Shown here: piece after piece, positions 27,298 through 36,892 of the stretch | Numbering within the stretch: position 1 is the stretch's first letter | How the letters are laid out: the number at the start of each line of letters is the position of its first letter | Assembly (NCBI GenBank): GCA_022800815.1 | Contig: JAAWRC010000013.1 | Coordinates: forward strand, 21,855-85,854 | Direction of reading: 5' to 3' | DNA from: Lachnospiraceae bacterium | Lineage (GTDB): Bacteria > Bacillota > Clostridia > Lachnospirales > Lachnospiraceae | DNA: 64,000 nt | Made by a program: the position numbers and the translations under genes | Notes under the pieces: generated by a model | Seen by the model: only the letters and a program-made list of their open reading frames with translations | Database searches by the model: none | Told to the model about the DNA's origin: nothing

Positions 27298-28593
27298 ATG
27301 GATTTTGCCGACTTGATCCGACGGGACATGAAACCGGCCCTGGGAGTGACGGAGCCTGCCGCCATCGCTCTGGCCTGTGCGATGGCGAGAAGCCTGAGCG
27401 GGGAGCCGCCAAAGAAGGTTTCGGTCCGGGTGAATTCCGGTATCTTTAAAAATGCCTTTACCTGCGGGATCCCCAACACCGGCAAGGTGGGGAACGAATA
27501 TGCGGCGGCTCTGGGCTGCTTTTTCGGCCGGTCGGACAAGGGGCTGCTGGTCCTTGACGCCATCACGGAGGAGGACGTCCTTTTCTGCGAAAAGCAGATC
27601 GCCGGGGGGAACGTGGGGGTTACTCTGGGGGAGGTGAGCCCGGATCTCTCCATCGAGGCGACGGTCGTCACGGAGCATGATGTCTGCGAGGCGCACATTC
27701 TCGATACTCACACCAATGTCTGCTTTCTGCGAAAAAATCAGGAGATCCTTCTGGATGAGCGGAGACGGGGGAGGGATTCCGAGAGTGAGGGGGATTTAAG
27801 GGCGGCGTCCCTGGCGGAGATGGTTTCCTTTGCCGTGGAGACGCCGGAGGAGGAGATCGGGTTTATCCGGGAGGCTTACCGGGTCAACGGGGAGCTGGCT
27901 GAGGCGGGGCTTTCCTCGGAGCGGTGCGTGATCGCAGGGGAGCTGATTAAGAAAAACGGCGGCCGGCGGATCTCGGAGGATGCGGAAAAGACGGCCGTGC
28001 TTTTTGCCGCCGCCGCTGCGGAGGCGAGGGTGCTGGGGCTGGATTACCCGGCCATGAGCATCACGGGCAGCGGGAACCACGGCATCATCAGCACGCTGCC
28101 TCTGTACGGGGTCAAGGAGGCGGAGGGGCATTCTGAGCCTGCGCTCCTTCGGGCGACGGCCCTCAGCTATCTCGTGACCATGTACATCAAGCAGTATTCC
28201 GGGCTTTTATCCGCCCTCTGCGGCTGCGGCGTGGCGGCTGGCACGGGGATGGCCTGCGGCCTCACCCTGCTTCGGGGAGGAACTTACGAGGTGGTGGTCC
28301 ATACGCTCTACAACATGGTGAACTCCATCGTCGGCATGATCTGCCAGGGAGGGAACCATGGATGCGTCATGAAGGTGATTTCCGCCGTGAAGACCGGCTT
28401 TTCGGCGGCGGAGCTGGGGCTTTCGGGGGTGCAGATCGAGGCCTGCCACGGGATCGGGGGCACGACGCCGGAGGAGACCATGAGGAATATCGGGCGGATC
28501 GCCAATCCGGGCATGGTGGGGACGGAGCGGACGATCGTGGAGATCATGAGGGAGAAGGGCCTGCGAAATCCGTTGATTGACAATCCCCCGTAA
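27298..28593 (+). CDS. L-cysteine desulfidase family protein (UPF0597, CyuA/YhaM-like)
   Basis: The 431-residue protein belongs to the UPF0597 family. It has MKPALGVTEPAAIALACAMA, FTCGIPNTGKVGNEYAAALG, ITGSGNHGIISTLP and GCGVAAGTGMACGLTLL. Characterised members carry an iron-sulfur cluster and split L-cysteine to pyruvate, ammonia and sulfide. GAAGGAGGTGGGG before the ATG at 27298 decides the start; the frame itself is open from 27226. No dedicated cysteine transporter is beside it. The promoter of the next operon lies in its last codons. Confidence 0.85.
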   Translation: MDFADLIRRDMKPALGVTEPAAIALACAMARSLSGEPPKKVSVRVNSGIFKNAFTCGIPNTGKVGNEYAAALGCFFGRSDKGLLVLDAITEEDVLFCEKQIAGGNVGVTLGEVSPDLSIEATVVTEHDVCEAHILDTHTNVCFLRKNQEILLDERRRGRDSESEGDLRAASLAEMVSFAVETPEEEIGFIREAYRVNGELAEAGLSSERCVIAGELIKKNGGRRISEDAEKTAVLFAAAAAEARVLGLDYPAMSITGSGNHGIISTLPLYGVKEAEGHSEPALLRATALSYLVTMYIKQYSGLLSALCGCGVAAGTGMACGLTLLRGGTYEVVVHTLYNMVNSIVGMICQGGNHGCVMKVISAVKTGFSAAELGLSGVQIEACHGIGGTTPEETMRNIGRIANPGMVGTERTIVEIMREKGLRNPLIDNPP

Positions 28594-28604
28594 AACTATA
28601 TAAT
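28577..28604 (+). promoter_or_regulatory. Promoter of the sensor/regulator operon
   Basis: TTGACA (28577-28582) and TATAAT (28599-28604), 16 bp apart, overlapping the 3' end of the desulfidase gene and 36 bp before the response regulator. Confidence 0.8.
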
Positions 28605-28639
28605 AAACAGTAGAAAAGAAGCAGAGGGGAGGCGGATCC

Positions 28640-30247
28640 ATGGAACTTTACAAGATCATGATCGTGGACGACGAAGAAGAGGTCCGGAAGGCCATCGTAA
28701 AAAAGATGGACTGGGAAGGCCTGGGCTTCGAGGTGGTGGCAGATGCGGAGAACGGGATCGATGCGCTGGAAAAAGCGGAGAACCTGGATCTGGACGTGAT
28801 CCTCACGGATATCAAAATGCCTTTTATGGATGGGCTGGAGCTTGGGAGGGTGCTGCAGGAGAAGCATTCTCCCATCAAGCTGATCGTGTTTTCCGGCTTT
28901 GATGAATTTGAATATGCCAAGGAGGCAATCCGCCTCAATGTGATCGAGTATGTGTTAAAGCCGGTCAATGCCGAGGAGCTGGGCCAGGTGCTTGCCAGGG
29001 TAAAAGGGGAGCTGGACACCATGATGGCGGAAAACAGAAGCCTGGAACGGCTGAAGAAGAGCTATGAGGAGATGCTTCCCATGATTCGAGAACGGTTTCT
29101 GACCGATTTCGTCCGGGGACTTTTTGAGGAGGGGGATGTGGAGGGCCATCTGGAGGAGCTTCAGATTCCCGGAAGGGAGAAACGCTTTCACCTGGCGGCC
29201 GTGGCCAGAGTCGGCCGTCCGCCGGAGGGAAACCGGACGACGAGGGAGCAGGAGATGCTTCGGATCTCGGCGGGGAAATTTCTGGAGGAGCAGCTTCTGC
29301 CGGAGTTCGTCCCGGTGATCTGGACCTACAAGACTTATCTGATCCTGATTGTCTCCATGGATGAGGAGCAGGAAGCCTCCGTGCTTCTGGATATTCTGGA
29401 GAGTGCCTGCCGTAAGTGCCAGCGGATCTTCGGCGTCAGCCTGACGGTGGGGCTCGGCGGGACCGGGGAGGGATACGAGCGGATTCCGGAATCCTACCGG
29501 GAGGCCTTCTCGGCTCTGGAATACCGGGCAATTCTGGGAAGCGGCCGAGCCATCTGCTATCAGGATGTGGATGATTCCGTGTCTGTGCCGGTGTGCTTTG
29601 GCGGTGAGGAGGCGGCTCTGCTCACCAAGGCCGCCACCTTTGGAGGCGGAGAGGAAGAAAAGATTCGGGCGGCCGTGGAGACCATTGTGGAGAAGGCGGA
29701 GGAGACGGACGCCCTGGCCAGAAATGAGCAGCTTTATATGATCGGCCTTTTGAACACAGTGACTCAGATCGTGGAAAAGTACGGCCTTTCCATGGAACAA
29801 GCGGTAGGACATGGCGGAAATTACCTGGAGTTGATTACGGCGTTCCAGAGTGCAGGGGAACTTTCCGGCTGGCTCTTTGACACCTGTATGAATCTGAGCC
29901 GGGCCATTGAGGAAAAGCGGGCGGCGACCACCAGGAATACCGTGGACGAGGCCAGAGAATATATTGAAAAGAATTATGCGGATCCGGGACTTTCCGTGGA
30001 CCGGCTCTGCCAGGAACTTCATTTGAGCCCTTCCTATTTTTCCACGATTTTCAAGCAGGAGACGGGAAGCAGCTACGTGAATTATCTGACAGAGGTGCGT
30101 CTTGCTAAGGCGGTGGAGCTTCTGCAGACCACGGAGGACAAGACGTATTTGATCGCCTCCAAAGTGGGTTACCCGGAGGCAAACTATTTCAGTTATGTGT
30201 TCAAAAAACGATTTGGCATCTCGCCGACCAAATATCGGAACAGGTAA
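28640..30247 (+). CDS. YesN-like response regulator with AraC-type DNA-binding domain
   Basis: The 535-residue protein has an N-terminal receiver domain (IMIVDDEEEVRKAI, phosphoacceptor Asp in VILTDIKMPFMDG, Lys in YVLKPVNAEEL). A middle region of about 300 residues follows, then two helix-turn-helix units at the C-terminus (LCQELHLSPSYFSTIFKQET and VGYPEANYFSYVFKKRFGIS). This is the YesN layout. It precedes a YesM-like kinase by four bases and an mgl-type transporter, which is its likely target. Confidence 0.94.
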   Translation: MELYKIMIVDDEEEVRKAIVKKMDWEGLGFEVVADAENGIDALEKAENLDLDVILTDIKMPFMDGLELGRVLQEKHSPIKLIVFSGFDEFEYAKEAIRLNVIEYVLKPVNAEELGQVLARVKGELDTMMAENRSLERLKKSYEEMLPMIRERFLTDFVRGLFEEGDVEGHLEELQIPGREKRFHLAAVARVGRPPEGNRTTREQEMLRISAGKFLEEQLLPEFVPVIWTYKTYLILIVSMDEEQEASVLLDILESACRKCQRIFGVSLTVGLGGTGEGYERIPESYREAFSALEYRAILGSGRAICYQDVDDSVSVPVCFGGEEAALLTKAATFGGGEEEKIRAAVETIVEKAEETDALARNEQLYMIGLLNTVTQIVEKYGLSMEQAVGHGGNYLELITAFQSAGELSGWLFDTCMNLSRAIEEKRAATTRNTVDEAREYIEKNYADPGLSVDRLCQELHLSPSYFSTIFKQETGSSYVNYLTEVRLAKAVELLQTTEDKTYLIASKVGYPEANYFSYVFKKRFGISPTKYRNR

Positions 30248-30251
30248 ATCT

Positions 30252-32057
30252 ATGGGGAAAAAGAGAATCGGCTTCTTGGCCCGGATTTCCGGCATTCACG
30301 GAAGAAGCAGCATTCGCTACAGTGTCTTTTTGACCTTTACGGTCAGTGCGGTGCTGGTGGTGATGCTGACTGTATTTTTTTTCTATCGCCGTTTTTCCAG
30401 TCAGTTGGAAGAGAGCATGCTCTCTGAGAATCAGATTTTGATCTCCCAGGTCAATCAGGCCATGGAAACCTATCTTCGGGAAAAAATGCGGATTTCGGAT
30501 GCCTTCTATTATAATGTCATTAAAAATAAAAATCTGGACGACGAGGCCGTGACGGAAAAGCTGCAGCTCCTCTATGAGGCCAACCAGAGCAGCGTGGAGA
30601 ATATGGCGATTTTTTCCATGACGGGGAAGGTCCTGGCGACGGCGCCGCCGGCGACGCCCAAGCAGAATGTCAACATCATGGGGCAGGAGTGGTTTGTAAA
30701 GTCCGTTCAGAAGACGGAGGATCTGCATTTTTTTAATCCCATGATCCAGAATGTGTTCGTGGACACGGTCAGTCCCTTCAAATGGGTGATCCCCCTCAGC
30801 AGTTCCGTGGAGATCACCAGGGAAAAGAGCACGCAGCAGGGAGTGCTTCTGATCAACCTCAAATACAGCAGCCTGGAGCAGATCATGAGCAAGGCCACGC
30901 TGGGGAACGGCGGCTATCTTTACCTGACGGACCAGGAGGGAGATATCATTTATCATCCCAAAAAGCAGTTGATCTTTTCCGGCCTTGCCAAAGAGAGCAA
31001 TCTCTGGGCGGCGTCTCTTCCTGACGGGAACCACAAGGAGACCTTCGAGGGGGAAGAGCGGGTTCTGACGGTGAAGACGGTGGGCTATACCGGGTGGAAG
31101 CTTGTGGGAGTCATGCCCGGCCGAGGCTTTTCGTTTAACACCTTTCAGAACCGGATGTTCATTTCCAGTATGATTCTGGCGCTGCTTCTGGTGCTGGTGG
31201 CGGTCAATTCCAGAGTCTCCTCCATGTTAACCGATCCCATCCGCAGGCTGGAACAGAGTGTTCATGAGATGGAGGAGGGGAATCTGGAGGCGGTCATCTA
31301 CACGGGCGGCTCCTACGAGGTGATGCATCTTGGCCGGGCCATCCAGGACATGGTGGACGAGATGAAGCGGCTCATGGAGGCCACGGTGGCGGAGCACGAG
31401 TCCAAGAGGAAGAGTGAGCTGGACGCCCTCCAGTCCCAGATCAATCCACATTTCCTATATAATACTTTGGATATTATCGTGTGGATGATCGAAAACGAAC
31501 AGTCCCAGGATGCGGTCCGGGTGGTGACCTCCTTAGCCAGGTTGTTTCGGATTAGTCTGAGCAAGGGGCGGAATATCATTCCGATCCGGGATGAGCTGGA
31601 GCATGTGCGCAATTACCTGACGATCCAGCAAATGCGGTTTAAAAATAAATTTGAGTTTTCCGTGGAGGCGGACGAGGAGGTCTGCGCCCTGTCCACCATC
31701 AAGCTGGTGGTGCAGCCTTTGGCGGAAAATGCCCTTTACCACGGGATCGAGTTTATGGACGAGGATGGACACATTGACATCAGGGCCTGGAGGGAGGGGG
31801 AGGATGTCTATATCAGCGTCGGCGACAACGGGCTCGGAATGACGGAGGAAACGGTGGAGGCGCTTCTCAAAGGGGAGATCGTGCCGGGAACCAAGGGCTC
31901 CGGAATCGGTTTCAGCAACGTCAACGAGCGGATCGAGCTGTATTTTGGCAAAGGATACGGACTTCGGATCGAGAGTGAACCGGACGAGGGGACGACCGTC
32001 ATCATCCATATCCCGTCCGTGCCTTATGGGGAGGAGGTGGCCAGATGGGGAAAATAG
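30252..32057 (+). CDS. YesM-like sensor histidine kinase
   Basis: The 601-residue kinase has a membrane helix near residues 23-43, an extracellular sensor of about 260 residues, a second helix near 305-325, a HAMP segment, and the His_kinase motif QINPHFLYNTLDIIVWMIEN with the phospho-His. The ATPase has LAENALYHGIEF (N box) and GDNGLGM, GSGIGFSNV (G boxes). The ATG at 30252 fits; a longer frame to 30195 overlaps the regulator gene. It overlaps the next gene by 13 bases. Confidence 0.94.
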   Translation: MGKKRIGFLARISGIHGRSSIRYSVFLTFTVSAVLVVMLTVFFFYRRFSSQLEESMLSENQILISQVNQAMETYLREKMRISDAFYYNVIKNKNLDDEAVTEKLQLLYEANQSSVENMAIFSMTGKVLATAPPATPKQNVNIMGQEWFVKSVQKTEDLHFFNPMIQNVFVDTVSPFKWVIPLSSSVEITREKSTQQGVLLINLKYSSLEQIMSKATLGNGGYLYLTDQEGDIIYHPKKQLIFSGLAKESNLWAASLPDGNHKETFEGEERVLTVKTVGYTGWKLVGVMPGRGFSFNTFQNRMFISSMILALLLVLVAVNSRVSSMLTDPIRRLEQSVHEMEEGNLEAVIYTGGSYEVMHLGRAIQDMVDEMKRLMEATVAEHESKRKSELDALQSQINPHFLYNTLDIIVWMIENEQSQDAVRVVTSLARLFRISLSKGRNIIPIRDELEHVRNYLTIQQMRFKNKFEFSVEADEEVCALSTIKLVVQPLAENALYHGIEFMDEDGHIDIRAWREGEDVYISVGDNGLGMTEETVEALLKGEIVPGTKGSGIGFSNVNERIELYFGKGYGLRIESEPDEGTTVIIHIPSVPYGEEVARWGK

Positions 32058-32968
32058 AACGGGGGCTGATGTGTTTTCTGGCGGCTGCCCTCATCCTGTC
32101 TCTGTCCGTCACCTTCCTGTGGGAGGTCCTGAAGAAGGATGAAGAGGCGGTGAATATTTCCGTGATCGTCCATGACAGGGACGATGCCCAGTGGGCGAAA
32201 TTTAAAATGGGCATGGACCAGGCGGCATCTGAGTGCAATGCCGAGGTAAATTTTGTGACCCTCTATGACCGGAATGACCCGGGGCAGCAGGCGGAGCTCG
32301 TCCGGCGGGAGATCGAGGACGGCGCACAGGCCGTCATCCTCTCTCCGGCGGGAGGGGAGGCGCTTTCCCGGGCCTTGGAAAAAGAGGGGGCCGTGGGAGT
32401 CCCTCTCATTCTGGTCGGAGGGGAGCTTGAGGGGGAAACGGCAGATCGGAAGGTTTCCGCCGACCAGGAGGCCATGGGCTACGACCTGGGCATGGCCATG
32501 AACGAGGACGGCGTGGAACACTGCATCATTTACACGGGAGACGGGACACAGAGCTTCATCGAGGACCGGTTAGACGGCATGCTCAGGGCCTTCTCGGAGA
32601 CCGGAATTTCCAGCACCGTTACCAGAGAGCAGCCGGAGACTTATTTCTGGCGGGGGACGGACGCAGTTGCCGCCCTGGATGACGCCCTGACCATGGAGCT
32701 CTGCATGGACGGGATGTTTTATTATTATGGAAAGAAGGTGTATGGATTCGGCTCCTCGGACCAGCTTCTCAGGTATTTGGATAACGGAGAGCTGGAGCTC
32801 CTTATGTATGTGAACGGCTACGACGAGGGGTATCTGAGCCTCCTGGCGGCCGTGGAGGAGATCAAAAAGGAGGGGCATGAGAGGGATACGGTTCTCGACT
32901 ATTATGCGATCAAGCGGGAACGGATCTACCAGAACCGGTATCAGAAGCTTTTATTTCCGGTATCCTAA
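32045..32968 (+). CDS. Membrane-anchored periplasmic-binding-protein-like sensor
   Basis: The 307-residue protein has an uncleaved-looking N-terminal helix (LMCFLAAALILSLSVTFLW) with no lipobox cysteine. Behind it is a two-lobed sugar-binding fold of the LacI/RbsB class (VNISVIVHDRDDAQWAKFKM, QAVILSPAGGEALS). The gene overlaps the kinase gene. A free carrier for transport would normally be a lipoprotein, so this is more likely a sensor part for the kinase, as XylFII is for LytS in Clostridium beijerinckii. That role is inferred. Confidence 0.78.
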   Translation: MGKIERGLMCFLAAALILSLSVTFLWEVLKKDEEAVNISVIVHDRDDAQWAKFKMGMDQAASECNAEVNFVTLYDRNDPGQQAELVRREIEDGAQAVILSPAGGEALSRALEKEGAVGVPLILVGGELEGETADRKVSADQEAMGYDLGMAMNEDGVEHCIIYTGDGTQSFIEDRLDGMLRAFSETGISSTVTREQPETYFWRGTDAVAALDDALTMELCMDGMFYYYGKKVYGFGSSDQLLRYLDNGELELLMYVNGYDEGYLSLLAAVEEIKKEGHERDTVLDYYAIKRERIYQNRYQKLLFPVS

Positions 32969-32982
32969 GGAGGGGACAAGCG

Positions 32983-34047
32983 GTGAAGAGGAAAAGACAA
33001 AGGATCTTTCTGGCGGCGGGAGCGCTTCTGGCAGCCGTGGCTCTTGTCGTTGTTTGGATGAATAAAAACCGCAGCCAGATGGAAAAGTCGGAGATCATAA
33101 AGATCGGAGTGCTGATTTACAAGGAAGACGACACCTTTGTGAGCGGTATTGTGGAGGAGATGAAGCGCCAGTTTAAGGACTACGAGCGGGAGAATGGCAG
33201 CCGGATCCGCCTGGACTTTTCCTATGCGGAGGAGAATCAGAGTATTCAGAACGAGCAGATCGACAAATATCTGTCTCTGGATTATGACGTTCTGTGTGTG
33301 AACCTGGTGGACCGGACCGAGGCGGCCATCGTGATCGAGAAGGCGAAGGCGGCCGACGTGCCGGTGGTATTCTTCAACCGGGAGCCGGTGGCGGAGGATT
33401 TACAGCAGTGGGACAGGCTCTACTATGTGGGCTCCGACGCCAAGGAGAGCGGAACCCTGGAAGGGCTCCTGGTGGCGGATTACTACCAAAAATATCCGGA
33501 ACAGCTGGACAGGAACCAGGACGGCGTGATCCAGTATGTGCTTTTGGAGGGGGAGAGCCGCCATCAGGATTCCCTGATTCGGACGGAATATTCCATTCAG
33601 ACCCTGGTGGAGGAGGGTTTTTCTCTGGAGCGGCTGGACGGGGGGATCGCCAACTGGGTCCGCAGCCAGGGGGAGGCGCTGACGACCCAGTGGCTCAGGG
33701 AGTATGGAAGCGAGATTGAGCTCATCATCAGCAACAACGACGACATGGCCCTGGGGGCCATCGACGCCGTGGAAAACTGGCATGTGAAATTTTCCAATAT
33801 TGTGGGGATCGACGGTACGCCGGAGGGGCTTGCCGCCGTGGAGGCGGGAAAGATGATCGGGACCATCGTGGCCGGGCAGGAGGAGTACGCCAGGGTCATC
33901 CTGGACCTGGCGGAACGGATGGCGAGGAGAGAAGCGCTGGACGGCCTTGCCATCCGGGAGGATAAATCCATCCGGGTTCCCATGTACAGCATCAACAGTG
34001 ACGGGGAGATCCGGCGGCTGGAAGAGGAAGGAAACGAAAGAAATTAG
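32983..34047 (+). CDS. Second membrane-anchored sugar-binding protein (MglB-like)
   Basis: The 354-residue protein starts with a basic stretch and one hydrophobic helix (IFLAAGALLAAVALVVVW), with no lipobox. Its fold closely follows galactose/glucose-binding MglB: KIGVLIYKEDDTFVSGIV, DVPVVFFNREPVA, ISNNDDMALGAIDAV and GIDGTPEGLAAVEAGKM. GTG start with TAAGGAGGGG upstream. It lies in the sensor operon and before the terminator, apart from the mglB gene, so it too may report sugar to the kinase. Direct transport use cannot be excluded. Confidence 0.82.
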   Translation: MKRKRQRIFLAAGALLAAVALVVVWMNKNRSQMEKSEIIKIGVLIYKEDDTFVSGIVEEMKRQFKDYERENGSRIRLDFSYAEENQSIQNEQIDKYLSLDYDVLCVNLVDRTEAAIVIEKAKAADVPVVFFNREPVAEDLQQWDRLYYVGSDAKESGTLEGLLVADYYQKYPEQLDRNQDGVIQYVLLEGESRHQDSLIRTEYSIQTLVEEGFSLERLDGGIANWVRSQGEALTTQWLREYGSEIELIISNNDDMALGAIDAVENWHVKFSNIVGIDGTPEGLAAVEAGKMIGTIVAGQEEYARVILDLAERMARREALDGLAIREDKSIRVPMYSINSDGEIRRLEEEGNERN

Positions 34048-34082
34048 AGGAATTGCATAAAAATCGAATAAATTCTAAGATG

Positions 34083-34121
34083 GACAGTAGAATTTTGTAT
34101 AGAAATTCTGCTGTCATTTTT
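34083..34121 (+). terminator. Terminator between the sensor genes and mglB
   Basis: GACAGTAGAATT (34083-34094) pairs with 34104-34115 and is followed by ATTTTTAT. It separates the regulatory operon from the transporter genes. Confidence 0.8.
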
Positions 34122-34170
34122 ATATGATGTAAGCGTAAGAAACAAAAATACATATCACAGGAGGAGAAAC

Positions 34171-35277
34171 ATGAGAAAAGTATTAGCAGCATTACTTGCA
34201 TCTGCGATGGTCTTCTCTCTGGCTGCCTGCGGCGGCGGAGACAAGAAGGAGACTGAGGCGGCCACCGAAGCGCCGGCCACCGAAGCGCCGGCCACCGAGG
34301 CGGCGACGGAAGCGGCAGGGGATACCGAGGCGGCGACGGAAGCAGCCACCGAGGCGGCAGGGGATACCCAGGCGGCTCCGGCTGCAAACGGCGAAGGCTT
34401 AAAGATCGGCGTCTGCATCTACAAGTTTGACGACAACTTCATGACTCTGTACCGTCAGGAACTCCAGAAATATCTGGAAGAGACTTACGGCGCAGAAGTG
34501 ACGATCGTGGACGGCAAGGGCGATCAGGCCGAGCAGACCAACCAGATCGACAACTTCATCTCCCAGGGCGTGGACGTTCTGATCCTGAACCTGGTACAGG
34601 CTTCCGCTACGGAGACCGTGGCAAAGACCTGTGCGGATGCCGGAATTCCTGCAGTGTTCATCAACCGTGAGCCCGATGCAGCCGAGCTTGAGAGATGGGA
34701 GAGCGAAGGCGTGGCAGCTACTTATGTCGGTGCCGACGCAAGACAGTCCGGAACCTTCCAGGGCGAGATCATCCTGGATACTGCCAACAAGGGCGACATC
34801 AACGGCGACGGCAAGGTTTCCTACATCATGCTGATCGGCGATCCCGAGAACGTGGATGCCCAGTACAGGACCGAGTTCTCCGTGAAGGCTCTGACCGACG
34901 CAGGTGTGGAAGTGGAAGAGCTCTTCGCACAGCGTGGTGACTGGGATCAGGCCAAGGGCCAGGAGCTGACTGCCAACGCTCTGGCACAGTTCGGTGATCA
35001 GGTCGAGGTCGTGTTTGCAAACAATGACGCCATGGCTCTGGGTGCGATCGAGGCCATCGAGGCTGAGCAGCGCAAGATGAACGAGGACATTTATCTGGTA
35101 GGCGTTGACGCTCTGGACGAGGCGACCGCAGCCATCAAAGAGGGCAGAATGACCGGTACGGTTCTCAACGACCACATCGGACAGTCCCACACGGCGGCCG
35201 ACGTTGCCATCAAGATGGCAAACGGCGAGAAGGTTGATACCAAGTATACCGTTGACTACGTAAAGGTTACCGAATAA
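34171..35277 (+). CDS. mglB: Galactose/methyl-galactoside-binding lipoprotein
   Basis: The 368-residue protein has a signal peptide ending in the lipobox SLAAC (Cys21). A low-complexity linker of Ala, Thr, Glu and Pro (about residues 27-68) comes next, then the MglB fold: GVCIYKFDDNFMTLYR, FINREPDAAELERW, VFANNDAMALGAIEAI and VGVDALDEATAAI. The calcium-site-like loop ANKGDINGDGKVSY is present. It delivers galactose or glucose to MglAC. AGGAGG precedes the ATG. Codon use is strongly biased, suggesting high expression. Confidence 0.93.
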   Translation: MRKVLAALLASAMVFSLAACGGGDKKETEAATEAPATEAPATEAATEAAGDTEAATEAATEAAGDTQAAPAANGEGLKIGVCIYKFDDNFMTLYRQELQKYLEETYGAEVTIVDGKGDQAEQTNQIDNFISQGVDVLILNLVQASATETVAKTCADAGIPAVFINREPDAAELERWESEGVAATYVGADARQSGTFQGEIILDTANKGDINGDGKVSYIMLIGDPENVDAQYRTEFSVKALTDAGVEVEELFAQRGDWDQAKGQELTANALAQFGDQVEVVFANNDAMALGAIEAIEAEQRKMNEDIYLVGVDALDEATAAIKEGRMTGTVLNDHIGQSHTAADVAIKMANGEKVDTKYTVDYVKVTE

Positions 35278-35316
35278 TCCTTCTCCGGATTGTTTCAGGG
35301 AATCAATATGGAAAGG

Positions 35317-35342
35317 TCGGGTGCGTCTTCCAGGCGCACCCG
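35317..35342 (+). terminator. Hairpin between mglB and mglA
   Basis: TCGGGTGCG (35317-35325) pairs perfectly with 35334-35342 over nine bp. There is only a weak T-rich tail. It may stabilise or partly end the mglB message and keep the binding protein in excess over the ATPase and permease. Confidence 0.65.
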
Positions 35343-35366
35343 ATTCTTGAAAGAGGAGGTTTGAGC

Positions 35367-36878
35367 ATGGCTGAGTACAGACTGGAGATGAAAGGGATTA
35401 GCAAAAGCTTTCCCGGCGTCAAGGCCCTGGACCAGGTATCCCTAAAGGTGCGTCCGGGCACGGTTCATTCCCTCATGGGAGAGAACGGCGCAGGAAAGTC
35501 CACGCTGATGAAATGTCTCTTCGGAATCTATAAAATGGATGAGGGCGAGGTCTATCTGGACGGGGAGAAGGTTCAGATCGCTAATGCCGACGATGCCCTG
35601 CACAAGGGGATCGCCATGGTGCACCAGGAATTGCAGCCCATCCCGGAGCGGAGCATCGGGGAAAATATTTTCTGCGGCCGCTATCCGCTTAAGAAGCTTC
35701 TGGGATTTATCCCGGTGGTGGACCATAAAAAAATGTATGAGGAGTCGGAGCGGCTTTTGAGAGAGGTTCGTATGGAATACGATCCCAAGGCGAAACTGGG
35801 CTCCCTCTCGGTGTCCCAGATGCAGTCGGTGGAGATTGCGAAGGCCGTTTCCATGAATGCGAAGGTGGTGATCCTGGATGAGCCCACCTCGTCGCTCACC
35901 GCCAATGAGGTGGAGGCGCTGTTCCGCATCATCGACGACCTCAGGGAAAAGGGCGTGTCCATCATCTACATCTCCCACAAAATGGACGAGATCCTCAGGA
36001 TCTCCGACGATGTCTCCATCATGCGGGACGGACAGTATATCGGCACCTGGGAAGCCAAGGAGCTGACCACCGATATGATCATCACCAAGATGGTAGGACG
36101 GGAACTGACCAACCTCTATCCGCCCAAGCACAACGAGCCGGGCGAGGTGGTCCTCAGGGTCTCCGGCTTTACCAGCATCCACGACAAATCCTTCAAGGAT
36201 TGCGGATTCGAGCTGAGAAAGGGTGAGATCTTAGGAATCGGCGGCCTGGTGGGCGCCCAGAGGACGGAACTGGTGGAGGCCATCTTCGGCGTCCGGGCGA
36301 TCGTGGACGGGGAAGTGGAATACAAGGGGCAGAAACTGAAGATCAAACGGCCCAAGGATGCCATCGACAACGGCATCGCCCTTCTCACGGAGGACCGGAG
36401 AGGCTCCGGCATTTTCGGCGTGCTTTCGATTTCCGACAACGTCGCCATATCCTCCCTCAATAAATATTTAAGCTTCGGCGTCATGATCAACGACAAGAAG
36501 GTTGAAGACCTGGTCAATGAAAACGTGGCCAAGTTAAGCATCAAGACTCCCAGCAACAAGACGCAGATCCAGTCGCTCTCCGGCGGCAACCAGCAGAAGG
36601 TGATCATTTCCAGATGGCTGGCCAATGACCCGGACGTGCTGATTCTGGACGAGCCGACCAGGGGAATCGACGTAGGCGCCAAGTACGAAATTTATACCAT
36701 TATGGCGGAACTGGCGGCCCAGGGCAAGAGCATCATCATGATTTCTTCCGAGATGGCAGAGTTAATCGGCATGTCTGACCGGATCGTCGTCATGTGCAAC
36801 GGACGCGTGACCGGCGAGGTGGCGAAGGAAGACGCCACCCAGGAGAACATCATGAGCCTGGCGACCAAGTTCAATTAG
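35367..36878 (+). CDS. mglA: Sugar ABC transporter ATP-binding protein
   Basis: The 503-residue protein has two ABC cassettes, as in MglA, RbsA and XylG. The first has Walker A GENGAGKST, signature LSVSQMQ and Walker B VVILDEPTSSL. The second has the usual divergent Walker A (GGLVGAQRTELVEAIFG), with signature LSGGNQQKV and ILDEPTRGIDVGAK. Galactose specificity is assigned from mglB and mglC beside it. The ATG at 35367 follows GAGGAGG. Confidence 0.94.
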   Translation: MAEYRLEMKGISKSFPGVKALDQVSLKVRPGTVHSLMGENGAGKSTLMKCLFGIYKMDEGEVYLDGEKVQIANADDALHKGIAMVHQELQPIPERSIGENIFCGRYPLKKLLGFIPVVDHKKMYEESERLLREVRMEYDPKAKLGSLSVSQMQSVEIAKAVSMNAKVVILDEPTSSLTANEVEALFRIIDDLREKGVSIIYISHKMDEILRISDDVSIMRDGQYIGTWEAKELTTDMIITKMVGRELTNLYPPKHNEPGEVVLRVSGFTSIHDKSFKDCGFELRKGEILGIGGLVGAQRTELVEAIFGVRAIVDGEVEYKGQKLKIKRPKDAIDNGIALLTEDRRGSGIFGVLSISDNVAISSLNKYLSFGVMINDKKVEDLVNENVAKLSIKTPSNKTQIQSLSGGNQQKVIISRWLANDPDVLILDEPTRGIDVGAKYEIYTIMAELAAQGKSIIMISSEMAELIGMSDRIVVMCNGRVTGEVAKEDATQENIMSLATKFN

Positions 36879-36892
36879 AGGAGGAGAAGCAG

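Noticed and set aside
34255..34376. Tandem DNA repeat in mglB
   Set aside because: It encodes the Ala/Thr/Glu-rich linker common in clostridial lipoproteins, not a separate element.
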